Shown: positions 22,718 through 32,400, numbered from the stretch's first letter. The stretch is 40,461 nt of DNA from Planctomycetota bacterium (GCA_018897395.1 JAHIKV010000299.1:1-40461), one strand, 5' to 3'. Notes: a model not told the origin generated them from the sequence alone. Made by a program: numbers and translations.

Positions 22718-24508
22718 TTACCTATCGGGAGGCGTCGCCAACAACTGCTGAATAGTCGCCTGGGCCGGCTGCGATTGCAACACAATCAGGCAACCGGAGG
22801 GGGCGTCGAAATAGATATCGGCCTCTCCGCCCACGTCGCTCCAGGAGACTGGTGCTACCCGGGCCTTCAACTGCTCGGCCAACCGCTCGGCCTGGATTCC
22901 CCGGTCCAGCCAGAGGCCGATCGGATGGAACTCCAACTCCAGCCGCTCTTCGGCGGCCTCTTCCGTGGTCACCTGGATCAGTTCATCGCCCACGATCCGG
23001 TAGGTCAACCCCAACGGGCGAAGCAACGCGGTCAATGCCTCGCCAAGCCTTTGCTTCTGAGCTGTCAGAGTCGCTTCCACTTGATCCGAAGTGTCGGCCA
23101 GCGCCAGCGCGGCGCGATCGACGAGGATGTCGGCGCCGGTCGCCTGGCTCAGATAGGCGAGTATCCGAGCCAACGGGGCCGGCTCGTGGAAATTGACCGT
23201 CGCCGGCCGATCGAGCGTTTTTCGCGCCCGATCCGCGCGGGTAGCCGGCGTGAACAGCCGAGGGTCTTCGCGGCTGCGCAGCGGCAGGTGTCTGGCATTG
23301 CGCAACTTCTCGCAAAATATCAATATCCGCCGGTGAACGTCTCCGGTTTGCACGACCAACAGCGCGTTGCCTTCCGGCTCGATCGATCCTTCTCCGCCGT
23401 TGCCGCGCCACGACTGCGGCGCGACCAGGTTGCAAATCATGGTCGCCAGTTTCTCCAAGGCGGCCTGGTCTTCGCCGGCAAGGTCCGAGACGGTGTAGCG
23501 GATTTTTCGCGGCGTTTCGCGGTAATCGGCCGGTGCGGTGACGATCAGCCCTCCGCCGTCGATCGCCACGCTCAGTCCGCGTTTGGCGGCGGCCGTCCGT
23601 AACGCATCGCCGATGGTGGTCGAACCGAGCCGCAGCGTGACCCGGTCGCGCGGCGCGACGCCGAGTTGCGCCAGCGCGTCGGCGTCGAGCGTTATAGGGA
23701 CCGTGCTCATCGACGATAGTAGGTCCATTACGCCGATCAACGGTACGTCGTTCAATTCGATTTCCGCAAGCGGATCGGCCAGCCGCGCGGCGACGTCGAC
23801 CGGCGGCGGCGGCAATTTTCTAATCTCGATCGGCGGCGAATCCTCTTCGGCGTCGTTTTCCGCCGCGGGCGGGAACAGCGACGTCGGCTCGGCGGCGGCA
23901 GGCTCCGACTTCGCCGATGGTTCCGTCGCGGATGGCGACGATGGAATTGAAGGGGTTTCAGTCGTCGAAGTAGGTGGTTCGGTGGACGACGGCCCGCTGG
24001 TATTTTTGCCCGCGGCCGCGTCGTCGGCTGCATTGTCGGGGCTTTGAACGCCCCCGGACTGAGGTCCGGGGGGAGACGAAGGTTGTTCGGTGTCGTACCC
24101 CGCGGTCGCGGGACGTTCGGACGTCAAGGCAGCGGATTCCGGCGGTGGTTGAGAAGGCGCCAGCAGCGACCACAACCCCCAGACGACCACGGCGACGGCC
24201 ACGAAGGCCGAGCCCCAGAGGATCCATAAGCGTTGAAACAGCCTGCCGAGCAACGAGTTTGTCGCCGGATCGAGTTCCAACGTCAAAGGCGTTTCGGACA
24301 CGCGGTCCAGCGGGGGCGGCGCCGTCGAATCGGTCGGCAGCGGTTCTTGTCCCGGCGACTGGGCGGGGCTCCACCCCTCCGGCGGCACGATGTGGACCAT
24401 GCTCTCGCACTTAGGGCACTCCAAAATCGTGCCGATAGCCGCCTCCGAGCGGACCGCCAGCCGCGCGTGGCAGGTCGTACAGGTGATGGAGAAAATTGCC
24501 TTTTCCAC
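22718..24508 (-). CDS. Membrane protein with zinc ribbon and secretin-like repeats
   Basis: 596 residues from GTG at 24508 (VEKAIFSITC). A longer TTG-start frame exists but is unlikely. Order: zinc ribbon with Cys10, Cys13, Cys31 and Cys34; a proline-rich linker; one transmembrane helix (about 94-117, FVAVAVVVWGLWSLL); a long Pro/Ser/Thr/Glu linker (to about 245); then two or three short alpha/beta modules such as IELNDVPLIGVMDLLSSM and VNFHEPAPLARILAYLSQAT, which resemble STN/secretin N-terminal domains. It thus has a cytoplasmic ribbon and a periplasmic part. The secretin pore domain is absent. A scaffold or assembly role is a guess; no operon partner. Confidence 0.75.
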   Translation of the reverse strand: MEKAIFSITCTTCHARLAVRSEAAIGTILECPKCESMVHIVPPEGWSPAQSPGQEPLPTDSTAPPPLDRVSETPLTLELDPATNSLLGRLFQRLWILWGSAFVAVAVVVWGLWSLLAPSQPPPESAALTSERPATAGYDTEQPSSPPGPQSGGVQSPDNAADDAAAGKNTSGPSSTEPPTSTTETPSIPSSPSATEPSAKSEPAAAEPTSLFPPAAENDAEEDSPPIEIRKLPPPPVDVAARLADPLAEIELNDVPLIGVMDLLSSMSTVPITLDADALAQLGVAPRDRVTLRLGSTTIGDALRTAAAKRGLSVAIDGGGLIVTAPADYRETPRKIRYTVSDLAGEDQAALEKLATMICNLVAPQSWRGNGGEGSIEPEGNALLVVQTGDVHRRILIFCEKLRNARHLPLRSREDPRLFTPATRADRARKTLDRPATVNFHEPAPLARILAYLSQATGADILVDRAALALADTSDQVEATLTAQKQRLGEALTALLRPLGLTYRIVGDELIQVTTEEAAEERLELEFHPIGLWLDRGIQAERLAEQLKARVAPVSWSDVGGEADIYFDAPSGCLIVLQSQPAQATIQQLLATPPDR

Positions 24509-24589
24509 GGTTCCGCCGGTTGAGTATTGGGCACCCGAGCGATCGCGCTGCCGACCCAAAGTTAATTGTACGCCATCGGCGGGAAAATG

Positions 24590-25210
24590 TCACTGAGGCG
24601 CAGAATCTTCTTCAATCGCTCCAACGGCTTGCGTTAGAAGCCGTTCGATCTCACGCCAGCATTTGTCGAAAGAGTCGGACCTTGATCTTGCCAGATTCAT
24701 GTTGAACTGAGCGGTCAGCGCGGGTTGATCGAGGACAGGAGAGTAGACCGGCATAATCTTCTCCAATCTTCTTTTGGCATGAATGGATTCCACGTCGTCA
24801 AGGGGAGATACATCCCGTGGGATCCCACGGCGGCCGCCAAGCGACTCAATCGCCGCCAGAAACCAAGTTTCAAACTCACGGTTTGCCAGCACAACTCCCA
24901 CCGGAACATCCGGGCGTGTCTGTTTGGCGCGTCGCAGAAGATCAGGCCCGAGGATGCACGGCGGATCATCGTCCGCATCCATCAGAATTAGAATGGCGCG
25001 AGGGGGAGCCAATAGGCGCGCGGCCAATTCGACCGCTCGCTCCAGTTCGTTTGGTTTCACGATTTTGTAACGCGACACGCGGATTGGTCCCGGCAGGTTC
25101 AACTGAAGGTCGGCACACAGCGATTGCAGAATGCGCCGCATTAGTATTGGTACGGCTGATTTTTCGCCGTGGCCTTCGACAATGCAGCATAAGTTGAGGA
25201 TCATTGGCAT
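24590..25210 (-). CDS. DUF4276 TOPRIM-like protein
   Basis: 206 residues. The N-terminus LCCIVEGHGEKSAVPILMRR has the TOPRIM glutamate (Glu12, with Glu16 near), and ILILMDADDDPP supplies the Asp78-x-Asp80 pair. These acidic residues bind metal in TOPRIM nucleases. The later ANREFETWFLAAIESL motif is typical of DUF4276. The start overlaps the end of the upstream ATPase gene by 10 bp, so the two are coupled. OLD and PARIS anti-phage systems likewise pair an ABC-type ATPase with a TOPRIM effector, and DUF4276-ATPase pairs are frequent in defence-rich loci. Defence is therefore likely but unproven. Confidence 0.85.
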   Translation of the reverse strand: MPMILNLCCIVEGHGEKSAVPILMRRILQSLCADLQLNLPGPIRVSRYKIVKPNELERAVELAARLLAPPRAILILMDADDDPPCILGPDLLRRAKQTRPDVPVGVVLANREFETWFLAAIESLGGRRGIPRDVSPLDDVESIHAKRRLEKIMPVYSPVLDQPALTAQFNMNLARSRSDSFDKCWREIERLLTQAVGAIEEDSAPQ

Positions 25211-26430
25211 TGATTAGCGCGAAACAACGGATGCTCTTCATCCTCGTCTTCGGTTGATGCCGGCATTGCCGCCGGCTTCAATTGGTCAAGCTTCAGCAAC
25301 TCTCCCGCAGTGAACAACCGATCTCGCATGGTAGATATACTAGCCTCGTTCACGGCGCCGATAGTCGTTTCTCCGGCATTAGCGTCGACGGCCAACAACG
25401 TCTCAGGCCCGAGGTCTGGATCGTCCAGTAGTTCCGGGCTATGGCTTGTCGCCAATACTTGTGTGAAATTAGACGCCTCGCGGAGAGCAGCCATCAGGGC
25501 GCTGGTCGCCGCGGGATGCAAGGTGGCCTCGGGCTCCTCAATTCCAACCAAGGGGATCGGAGCTTCGGGGGGCCTGCCGAAACACTGAAATAACGAAACC
25601 AGCACACCCAGCGCGCGCAAAGTGCCGTCCGACATGTTTTGAGCGTGAAAACTCCAAGGGTTCTCGTCTCCCGCTACAACCTGTTTGAATGCGATTGTCT
25701 CCTTAGGACCGAGAGTGCTCCTGTCAACGTGTTTGATTCCCGATACAATGTTGCCCAGATATTCCTCAATTCGGACTTTCACCTTCGGGTTGTTGCGTTC
25801 GATCCAAGCCAAAACGCCGGTTAAATTGCGTCCGTCACGCAAAAGCAGATTTCCGGCGTCCGGTTCCTGGAGGTCTCGCAGCCTGTCCGGGCTGATGTTG
25901 TAGAATCCCATGCCCGAAAGCAAATCGTAGAGAGGGCGAAATTCGGGGAAACCCGAAGCTATCGTTAGGTAGAGCCGATCCGTTGAGGCGGGGGGCCAAG
26001 GCTGAACACTGGCATGCTCCACTTTTCCCATTTTCACATGATATTCGGTTTTCCGACTTCCGCCATTGCAAATGACACAATCCTCTTCCTGAATCTCGTA
26101 CCTGCCTTCTTGTTTAGCTCCGACACGGAAATGGTAGAAGGCATTTTCGCCTTCAGGCAATATCAATTCCAAGTTTATGGAAAAATGGGTTGGATGCCCT
26201 CGAGACCTACGACGCACCTCTTTTATTCCCCCCCGCTCGCGCAATGCTTGGTCCATTGTCGTGCGCAAAGACTCGGTTGCAAATCGCAAAGCATCAAGGA
26301 AGTTGCTCTTTCCCGAGCCGTTTGGGCCGACAAGAAGCATCAACTGGCCTAGCTCGACGTTACACTCCCGGATGCTCTTGTAATTTCGCAAGGCCACTCG
26401 ACGCAGAAAAGGCGACTTTCCTTGACTCAT
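25201..26430 (-). CDS. ABC-type AAA ATPase partner of DUF4276
   Basis: 409 residues. The start at MSQGKSPFLRR is chosen because AAGGAGG lies 8 bases upstream; the frame is open 20 codons further. Walker A GPNGSGKS (35-42) follows RRVALRNYKSIRECNVELGQ, the usual N-terminus of SMC/RecF-like AAA_15/AAA_21 ATPases. The signature-like MSDGTLRALGVL begins near 266, Walker B and catalytic acid PLVGIEEPEATLHP near 292-305, and the switch histidine in LATSHSPELLD. An insert between these halves (about 60-250) is specific to this subfamily. With the TOPRIM gene it forms a two-gene operon; in related systems the ATPase senses phage and releases or activates the nuclease. Confidence 0.88.
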   Translation of the reverse strand: MSQGKSPFLRRVALRNYKSIRECNVELGQLMLLVGPNGSGKSNFLDALRFATESLRTTMDQALRERGGIKEVRRRSRGHPTHFSINLELILPEGENAFYHFRVGAKQEGRYEIQEEDCVICNGGSRKTEYHVKMGKVEHASVQPWPPASTDRLYLTIASGFPEFRPLYDLLSGMGFYNISPDRLRDLQEPDAGNLLLRDGRNLTGVLAWIERNNPKVKVRIEEYLGNIVSGIKHVDRSTLGPKETIAFKQVVAGDENPWSFHAQNMSDGTLRALGVLVSLFQCFGRPPEAPIPLVGIEEPEATLHPAATSALMAALREASNFTQVLATSHSPELLDDPDLGPETLLAVDANAGETTIGAVNEASISTMRDRLFTAGELLKLDQLKPAAMPASTEDEDEEHPLFRANQCQ

Positions 26431-26850
26431 CACTCTTCCTCCTTCATCGTCCATCGGCTCTCCTGACGCTGATACGATACCACGAAGCACAAATACTGGA
26501 CATAGGGATGATGCGCTCCGAAGACGTCATACTGCCCACCCCTTGTGGTGGTAGCGCAACCTGAGGTGGCTTCCATTGACAGTCCTCAACGAAATGCAGC
26601 GACACTTCAACTTCTCCGCCTAGGCTTGACAAATCCGTCGTCTGTCGGAGAATGGCCGATGTCGAAGGCTTTGGGGAGCGCAAACGCAGGGAGCGACAGA
26701 CGGCGGCGAACGGTCGCGGCCGGGACGGCCCCCCCAAAGCTTTCGTCTTTTTATACCTTGCACGGTAAGCAATGCGACATTCTTTTCGGATGGAAAGGAT
26801 TGTCGCAGTTCAAGCCGCTCACTCTTTGGCCGCCGTTTCTCGGAGCGAAA
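26431..26850. other. Divergent intergenic region
   Basis: 420 bp between the minus-strand ATPase and the plus-strand folK gene. It should hold promoters for both, but I see no convincing pair of boxes and no repeat. Frames that are open here are extensions of neighbouring genes. Confidence 0.5.
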
Positions 26851-27894
26851 ATGCCCGCCTGCCTGATCGGTCTGGGATCGAACCAAGGAAGCCGACGGGA
26901 GATTCTTGAGGCGGCGGTTGCTCGGCTGGCCGAACATCCGCGGATCGAACTGCTCGCCCGCGGCACGTGGCACGAAACCTCCGCGATCGGCGGGCCGGCG
27001 GGACAGCCGCGTTTCCTCAACGGCGCGCTGAAGTTGGAAACCTCGCTCGCGCCGCGAGAATTGTTCGAGTGCTTGCGGCAAATCGAAATCCAACTCGGCC
27101 GGCGGCGCGAGGAACGTTGGGGACCGAGGACCATCGACCTCGACCTGCTGTTGTACGATGAGCAGGTGCTCGATACTCCCGCGTTGACGCTGCCGCATCC
27201 GCGAATGGCCTGGCGGCGGTTCGTGCTCGAACCGGCGGCCGAGGTGGCCGGCGAGATGGTCCACCCGACGATTCGCTGGAGCATCGCCCGGCTGCTCGAA
27301 CATCTTAACACTTCGCCGCCATACGTGGCCGTCACGGGTGGAATCGCCTCTGGCAAGTCGCATCTGGCCGAACGGTTGGCCTCTGCGTTGCCCGCCCGGC
27401 CGATCGAAGAGCGGCCCGACTGGACGCGGCTGGAATCGTTTTACGTCGATCCAGCCGGCCACGGCTGGGAAACGGAACTGGAGTTTCTCGACCAACGCGC
27501 CGGGCTGCTCCGCTCGGACGCACCCGAATGGGCGGCGGATCGTTGGACGGTGAGCGATTTCTGGTTCGACCAGTCGGCGGCCTTCGCCAGGGCATGGCTT
27601 CCGGAAGAACGGATCGACGACTACATGGAACGGTTCGAGCGATTGCGACCGACCGTCGCGGGGCCGAGGCTGATCGTGCTCTTGGACGCCCCGGCTGAGG
27701 AACTGCTGGACCATGTGCGGGGCCGAGGACGGAGTTGCGAGCGGCGATTGACGGTCGAGCAATTGGAACGGATTCGCCGCGAGGTGGCCGAGCAAGCCGG
27801 CCGGCCGGGGCTGGGGCCGGTGCTCCGCTTCCGGAGCGACGACCAGGAAGCGATTTTCGCCGAAGTGCTGGCGGCGGCGAGGGGAACAGAGTAG
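26851..27894 (+). CDS. folK: HPPK-deoxynucleoside kinase fusion
   Basis: 347 residues from ATG at 26851 (CGGAG upstream). The N-terminal ~145 residues are HPPK, which transfers pyrophosphate to 6-hydroxymethyl-dihydropterin in folate synthesis: ACLIGLGSNQGSRREIL, AIGGPAGQPRFLNGALKL and RWGPRTIDLDLLLYDEQVLD. From about 155 there is a P-loop nucleoside kinase: VAVTGGIASGKSHLAERL, the DFWFDQSAAFARAWLP part equivalent to the dNK substrate region, RLIVLLDAPAEELLDHVRGR and the RGRSCERRL lid. The fusion joins folate synthesis to nucleotide salvage, the two supplies for dTMP. panC follows after 9 bp. The arrangement is recurrent in planctomycetes as far as I recall. The substrate of the kinase half is unknown. 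Confidence 0.88.
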   Translation: MPACLIGLGSNQGSRREILEAAVARLAEHPRIELLARGTWHETSAIGGPAGQPRFLNGALKLETSLAPRELFECLRQIEIQLGRRREERWGPRTIDLDLLLYDEQVLDTPALTLPHPRMAWRRFVLEPAAEVAGEMVHPTIRWSIARLLEHLNTSPPYVAVTGGIASGKSHLAERLASALPARPIEERPDWTRLESFYVDPAGHGWETELEFLDQRAGLLRSDAPEWAADRWTVSDFWFDQSAAFARAWLPEERIDDYMERFERLRPTVAGPRLIVLLDAPAEELLDHVRGRGRSCERRLTVEQLERIRREVAEQAGRPGLGPVLRFRSDDQEAIFAEVLAAARGTE

Positions 27895-27903
27895 GATTGC
27901 CGC

Positions 27904-29018
<1,115 letters not shown>

Positions 29019-29019
29019 A

Positions 29020-30297
29020 ATGCTCCAAACCCTCTTTAACATTCCCGCCGAGATTGCCGGCTGGCCGGTGTTTGGGTTCGGTCTGTTGTTTGCCTTGTGG
29101 GCGGTGGCAGGCGCCGGCCTGTTGGCCTGGCTGGCGTGGCGGCAGGGCTTCAACGCCGATACTTGGGGATACGTGCCCATCCTGTTGCTGATCGGCGCGA
29201 TCGTCGCCTGGGTGTTGCCGGCGCTGTGCAACGAGCAGGGGCTGCCCATCCGTGGATACGGCGTGATGATGCTTCTGGCCGTGGCGTCGGCCACGGCACT
29301 AGCCGCCTGGAGGGGAAAACGAGTCGGAATCGACCCGAATGTGGTCTTCTCGCTCGTGTTCTGGATGTTGGTACCGGGCATCATCGGCGCCCGAGCGTTC
29401 TACGTCATCGAGTATTGGCCCGAGTATGCCCGGGCATTCACCGAACCGGGCGGCGGACTCGTCGCTTTTCTGGGTGGAGTGGTAAACGTCGCCCAGGGCG
29501 GACTGGTGGTCTACGGCTCATTTTTCGGCGGACTGACCGGCCTATTGCTGTTCGTCCGCAAACATCGGTTGCCGCTGCTGGCCGTCTGCGACCTGATTGC
29601 GCCGAGCATGATGCTTGGCTTGGCCGTCGGGCGGATCGGCTGCTTGTTGAACGGCTGCTGTTTCGGCGGCGAGTGCGATCACGCCTGGGCGGTCACGTTT
29701 CCGCCCAACGCACCGCCGTACATCGCACAGGTCGAACGCGGCCGGATGTACGAAATGACACTCAGCGAAGAACCCGACTCGGCGCCGCGGGTGTTGGGCG
29801 TCGATCCCGGCTCTCCGGCCGACCGCGCCGGGCTGAAGGCGGGAGACAGCCTGGAAAAGATCAACGATTCCGATATTTCGACTCCCGGCCAAGCCCACTG
29901 GGCGCTGGCCGATGCGTTTTACGGGCGGAAACCGCTGCTCATCCGGGTCGAAGACCGGCAGGAGATCGAAGTGCCGGCGGTCGAGCCTCCGCCGCGCAGC
30001 CTGCCGGTGCATCCGACCCAGCTTTACAGCTCCATCAACGCCTTGCTGATCTGCTTGCTGCTGTTGGCCTGGTCGCCGCTGCGCCGCCGCGACGGCGAAC
30101 TGCTGGCGCTGCTGCTCTCGGTCTATCCCGTCACGCGGTTCATCATGGAGATCATCCGCACCGACGAGTCGGCCGTTTTCGGCACGGGCTTGAGCATCTC
30201 GCAGAACGTCAGCTTGCTGTTGCTGCTCTGCGCCGTCGGACTGTGGTTCTACGTTCTCCGCCGGCCGCACGGCTTGGCGTTCTCGTCAATTGAATGA
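29020..30297 (+). CDS. lgt: Prolipoprotein diacylglyceryl transferase with PDZ-like insert
   Basis: 425 residues, against about 260-300 for typical Lgt. It transfers diacylglyceryl to the lipobox cysteine of prolipoproteins in the inner membrane. About seven membrane segments. Motifs: LPIRGYGVMMLLA, GGLVVYGSFFGGLTG (Tyr165 at the place of the E. coli His103 region), VGRIGCLLNGCCFGG with Arg205, and PVHPTQLYSS (331-337). Between GCCFGG and HPTQLY lies an extra domain, about 255-320: VLGVDPGSPADRAGLKAGDS followed by LEKIND, a clear PDZ-type carboxylate-binding pattern. The start at 29020 lacks a good ribosome binding site because a repeat abuts it. Active-site residues are kept, so I expect activity. 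Confidence 0.9.
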   Translation: MLQTLFNIPAEIAGWPVFGFGLLFALWAVAGAGLLAWLAWRQGFNADTWGYVPILLLIGAIVAWVLPALCNEQGLPIRGYGVMMLLAVASATALAAWRGKRVGIDPNVVFSLVFWMLVPGIIGARAFYVIEYWPEYARAFTEPGGGLVAFLGGVVNVAQGGLVVYGSFFGGLTGLLLFVRKHRLPLLAVCDLIAPSMMLGLAVGRIGCLLNGCCFGGECDHAWAVTFPPNAPPYIAQVERGRMYEMTLSEEPDSAPRVLGVDPGSPADRAGLKAGDSLEKINDSDISTPGQAHWALADAFYGRKPLLIRVEDRQEIEVPAVEPPPRSLPVHPTQLYSSINALLICLLLLAWSPLRRRDGELLALLLSVYPVTRFIMEIIRTDESAVFGTGLSISQNVSLLLLLCAVGLWFYVLRRPHGLAFSSIE

Positions 30298-30318
30298 GGG
30301 CGTCCGGGATTTATTCCA

Positions 30319-30402
30319 TTTAGCCCGCCGTGAATACACGGCGGGGAGTAGTGGTTTCATATCACTCACACATTGCCCCCGGGTGTATTCACCCGGGGCT
30401 AA
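30319..30402. repeat. REPIN (84 bp), TTTAGCCC family
   Basis: The left unit TTTAGCCCGCCGTGAATACA (30319 on) and the right unit with CCCGGGTGTATTCACCCGGG ending GGCTAA (30402). Stem sequences differ between the two units, as at 6252. Confidence 0.9.
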
Positions 30403-30492
30403 GCAGCTTTTTTCCGGAGACCCTCAAATCAACGCGCGGGCGGGAAAATCGAGAATACCGCCCAGGATACGGCGCCGACTCACAAAGAACCC

Positions 30493-31206
30493 TTACCCCA
30501 GCGGCCAGATCGGCGTTTCCGGCAGGTGGACGTTGTTCACCTGAAGCCAGTGCAGATAGGGGGCGTCGGCGGACGCACGGAACTTGCGCGTCAATCCCAC
30601 GCCGAGGATCACGCCCCGCGACTGTTCGATCCCTCGGGCCACGGCGCGGACGCGGGCAGCGTCTGCCGTGGCGTGGTCATCGCCGTAAAAGCGCAAGTCG
30701 GTCACGCCGGCGTCGGCCTCGATCTCGCCGTCGCGGAGTCTCATGCGCACCTGCGGCTTTCCGTTTCGATTTTGGGCGATGTATAAATCGGGCGGCGCCG
30801 CGGGCCGCAAGAAACCCAATGAGGCGGTCCCCCGCCCCAATTCGGTCCCGTAACGGTTTCTTCCCGCCTCGTGCAACTCCACGCCGAAAATCTTCCGCAA
30901 GCTCGGCTGCTGAAGCTCCTCCAGCATTCCCCAAAACTCGTGCGCGGCGGCCGGCCGATCGACCTTCACCCGCGACGGAACGAACACGTGGTCCTCGACG
31001 TGCGGCGCCTCGGGCACGGGCCGCGGCCGGCCAAGATCGACCACCCACGACATCTCGAACGGTCCGCCGTAGCGGGCCAGCAGGTAAAACGGCAGCATCT
31101 CGCCGGCCAACATGGGACGGACGTGCCGCCGCGTCTCCAGGTCAACGCCCGCCACGCAGATATGTCCGCCGTGCATCCGCGTCAGGTGATTGATGAGAAT
31201 CCGCAT
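30493..31206 (-). CDS. Probable dual OB-domain protein linked to DUF488 genes
   Basis: 237 residues. It begins MRILINHLTRMHGGHICVAG followed by VDLETRRHVRPML, a pattern I associate with dual OB-fold proteins, small nucleic-acid-binding barrels. The first barrel would span about 1-125 and the second 135-237, with GVGLTRKFRASADAPYLHWL and QVNNVHLPETPIWPL at the end. No membrane segment. It follows the two DUF488 genes on the same strand, separated by a REPIN. Genes of this type are often found beside DUF488 genes, possibly as a module. The family name is from memory and no function is established. Confidence 0.6.
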   Translation of the reverse strand: MRILINHLTRMHGGHICVAGVDLETRRHVRPMLAGEMLPFYLLARYGGPFEMSWVVDLGRPRPVPEAPHVEDHVFVPSRVKVDRPAAAHEFWGMLEELQQPSLRKIFGVELHEAGRNRYGTELGRGTASLGFLRPAAPPDLYIAQNRNGKPQVRMRLRDGEIEADAGVTDLRFYGDDHATADAARVRAVARGIEQSRGVILGVGLTRKFRASADAPYLHWLQVNNVHLPETPIWPLG

Positions 31207-31217
31207 GGCGGCATTTG

Positions 31218-31298
31218 TTTAGCCCCGGCGTCCACGCCGGGGGCGCTTCGCGGCGACAAACAGATCGTTGATTCCCGGCGTGGACGCCGGGGCTAAAC
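31218..31298. repeat. REPIN (81 bp), GGCGTCCACGCC subtype
   Basis: TTTAGCCCCGGCGTCCACGC (31218 on) and the complement ending at 31298. It is nearly identical in its units to 28839-28919, with a different loop. It separates two genes of the same putative operon. Confidence 0.92.
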
Positions 31299-31310
31299 AA
31301 GCGGTATCTC

Positions 31311-31748
31311 TCACAAATGGATGATCCTCACGTCGCCCCATTTCGCGGCCAGATATTCGGCCGCCAAACGCCGGTGGCAACATTCGGGAGTCGGTTCGCT
31401 GCACATCAACGCGACCGGCACGTCGAACAGGCGGCGGTCGATCAAATTCTCGACGGCCCGCTCGGCAAGCAGGGCGCGGAAGCGGGTTTCGTACTCCTCC
31501 CAGGACATCCGCTTCTTTTTGTAGTCGTCGAGGATTTCCTTGGTGGGGGCCAACGCCGGCTCGTGACGATAATCGGCCCGGCGGATTTCGTGGAGGAAGA
31601 ACCGCAAATCATCCCGTTTGGCGAAGCCGGCCAACTGGGAGGTGTTGTTCAGCCGCACGTCGATCAGTCGCCGAATTCCAGCCCCTCGCAGGGCGTCGAA
31701 GAATTCGGCGGCGCTTTTTTGGGTGAAACCGATTGTGTGGATTTCCAC
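31311..31748 (-). CDS. DUF488 family protein, short type
   Basis: 145 residues from GTG at 31748 with GGAG 7 bases upstream; longer frames run into the neighbouring gene. DUF488 motifs: IHTIGFTQKSAAEFFDAL, RRLIDVRLNNTSQLAGF, FFLHEIRRADYRH, and VALMCSEPTPECCHRRLAAE with the conserved Cys and C-H-R. It overlaps the end of the upstream DUF488 gene by 85 bp in another frame. The family has no settled function; the cysteine and C-H-R motif suggest catalysis or metal binding. Confidence 0.85.
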   Translation of the reverse strand: MEIHTIGFTQKSAAEFFDALRGAGIRRLIDVRLNNTSQLAGFAKRDDLRFFLHEIRRADYRHEPALAPTKEILDDYKKKRMSWEEYETRFRALLAERAVENLIDRRLFDVPVALMCSEPTPECCHRRLAAEYLAAKWGDVRIIHL

Positions 31749-32302
31749 TCGCCGGTCTCCTCGGTCTCGAAAAGGTTTAGTTGGCCCCTGGTTTTGCGGA
31801 ATCGTTGCTCGGCGGCGAGTTGTTCCTCGCTTTGGATTCGACCGTCGCCGCGGATGTGCATTACGCACGCGCGATGCTGTTGCGCCACCCGGCCGACCAG
31901 CAGCCGGCGGTGGCAGTCGGTCGGATCCTCCTCGCCGCAGAGGATCGCCACGCGGGCTTGCCCGGCCTCGTCGAGCAACTGCTCGATTGCCTGGCGGAAG
32001 CCGGGTGATTCGGCCATCCGGCCGTAGAGCACGTGCCCGGCGTCGTCGCAGCAGGTCGGATCGTCGACGCGTCCGCCCAGCCGATCGCCGAGAAAGCGAT
32101 ATTCGATCGCCCGACCGCGCAACGCCGGCCGGATCGTTTCTCGATTGAACTGCGAGGCGTAACGCGAGTAGGGACTCGAGCGGACGTCGGCCAGCACCTC
32201 GATCCGATGCCGCGTCAACAGGTCGAGAAACACATCGAGCGGGTGATTGGAGTGCCCGATCGTCCAGAGCGTGCCTGCCGGGCTGGATGACGCGGATGGC
32301 AT
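31664..32302 (-). CDS. DUF488 family protein, long type
   Basis: 212 residues from ATG at 32302. Motifs: LWTIGHSNHPLDVFLDLL, VLADVRSSPYSRYASQFN, IEYRFLGDRLGGR, and VAILCGEEDPTDCHRRLLVG. The C-terminus has QLNLFETEE and then a tail that is overlapped by the next gene. It differs from the neighbour (SSPYSRY against NNTSQLAGF), so these are two subfamilies that probably work together rather than a recent duplication. First gene of a three-gene minus-strand cluster with a DUF488 and a probable dual-OB gene. Confidence 0.87.
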   Translation of the reverse strand: MPSASSSPAGTLWTIGHSNHPLDVFLDLLTRHRIEVLADVRSSPYSRYASQFNRETIRPALRGRAIEYRFLGDRLGGRVDDPTCCDDAGHVLYGRMAESPGFRQAIEQLLDEAGQARVAILCGEEDPTDCHRRLLVGRVAQQHRACVMHIRGDGRIQSEEQLAAEQRFRKTRGQLNLFETEETGEWKSTQSVSPKKAPPNSSTPCEGLEFGD

Positions 32303-32339
32303 GATAAGGGCCAAAAAAGAAATGAGTTGTTTGCTTGCA

Positions 32340-32400
32340 TGTAGGACGGATTTCCTAATCCGTCCGGTATCCAGGGATGGACAAGGAAGTCCGTCCTACA
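32340..32400. repeat. 61-bp palindrome, TGTAGGACGG family
   Basis: TGTAGGACGGATTTCCTAAT and the complement-like GACAAGGAAGTCCGTCCTAC enclose a short loop. It also holds nested short arms (GGATTTCCTAATCC). It is found once in the window. Confidence 0.85.

Noticed and set aside
29097..30293. 398-residue plus-strand frame
   Set aside because: Out-of-frame shadow of lgt; Arg/Gly-rich with no motif.
30330..31193. 287-residue plus-strand frame
   Set aside because: Antisense to the probable dual-OB gene; extremely Arg/Ala/Pro-rich.
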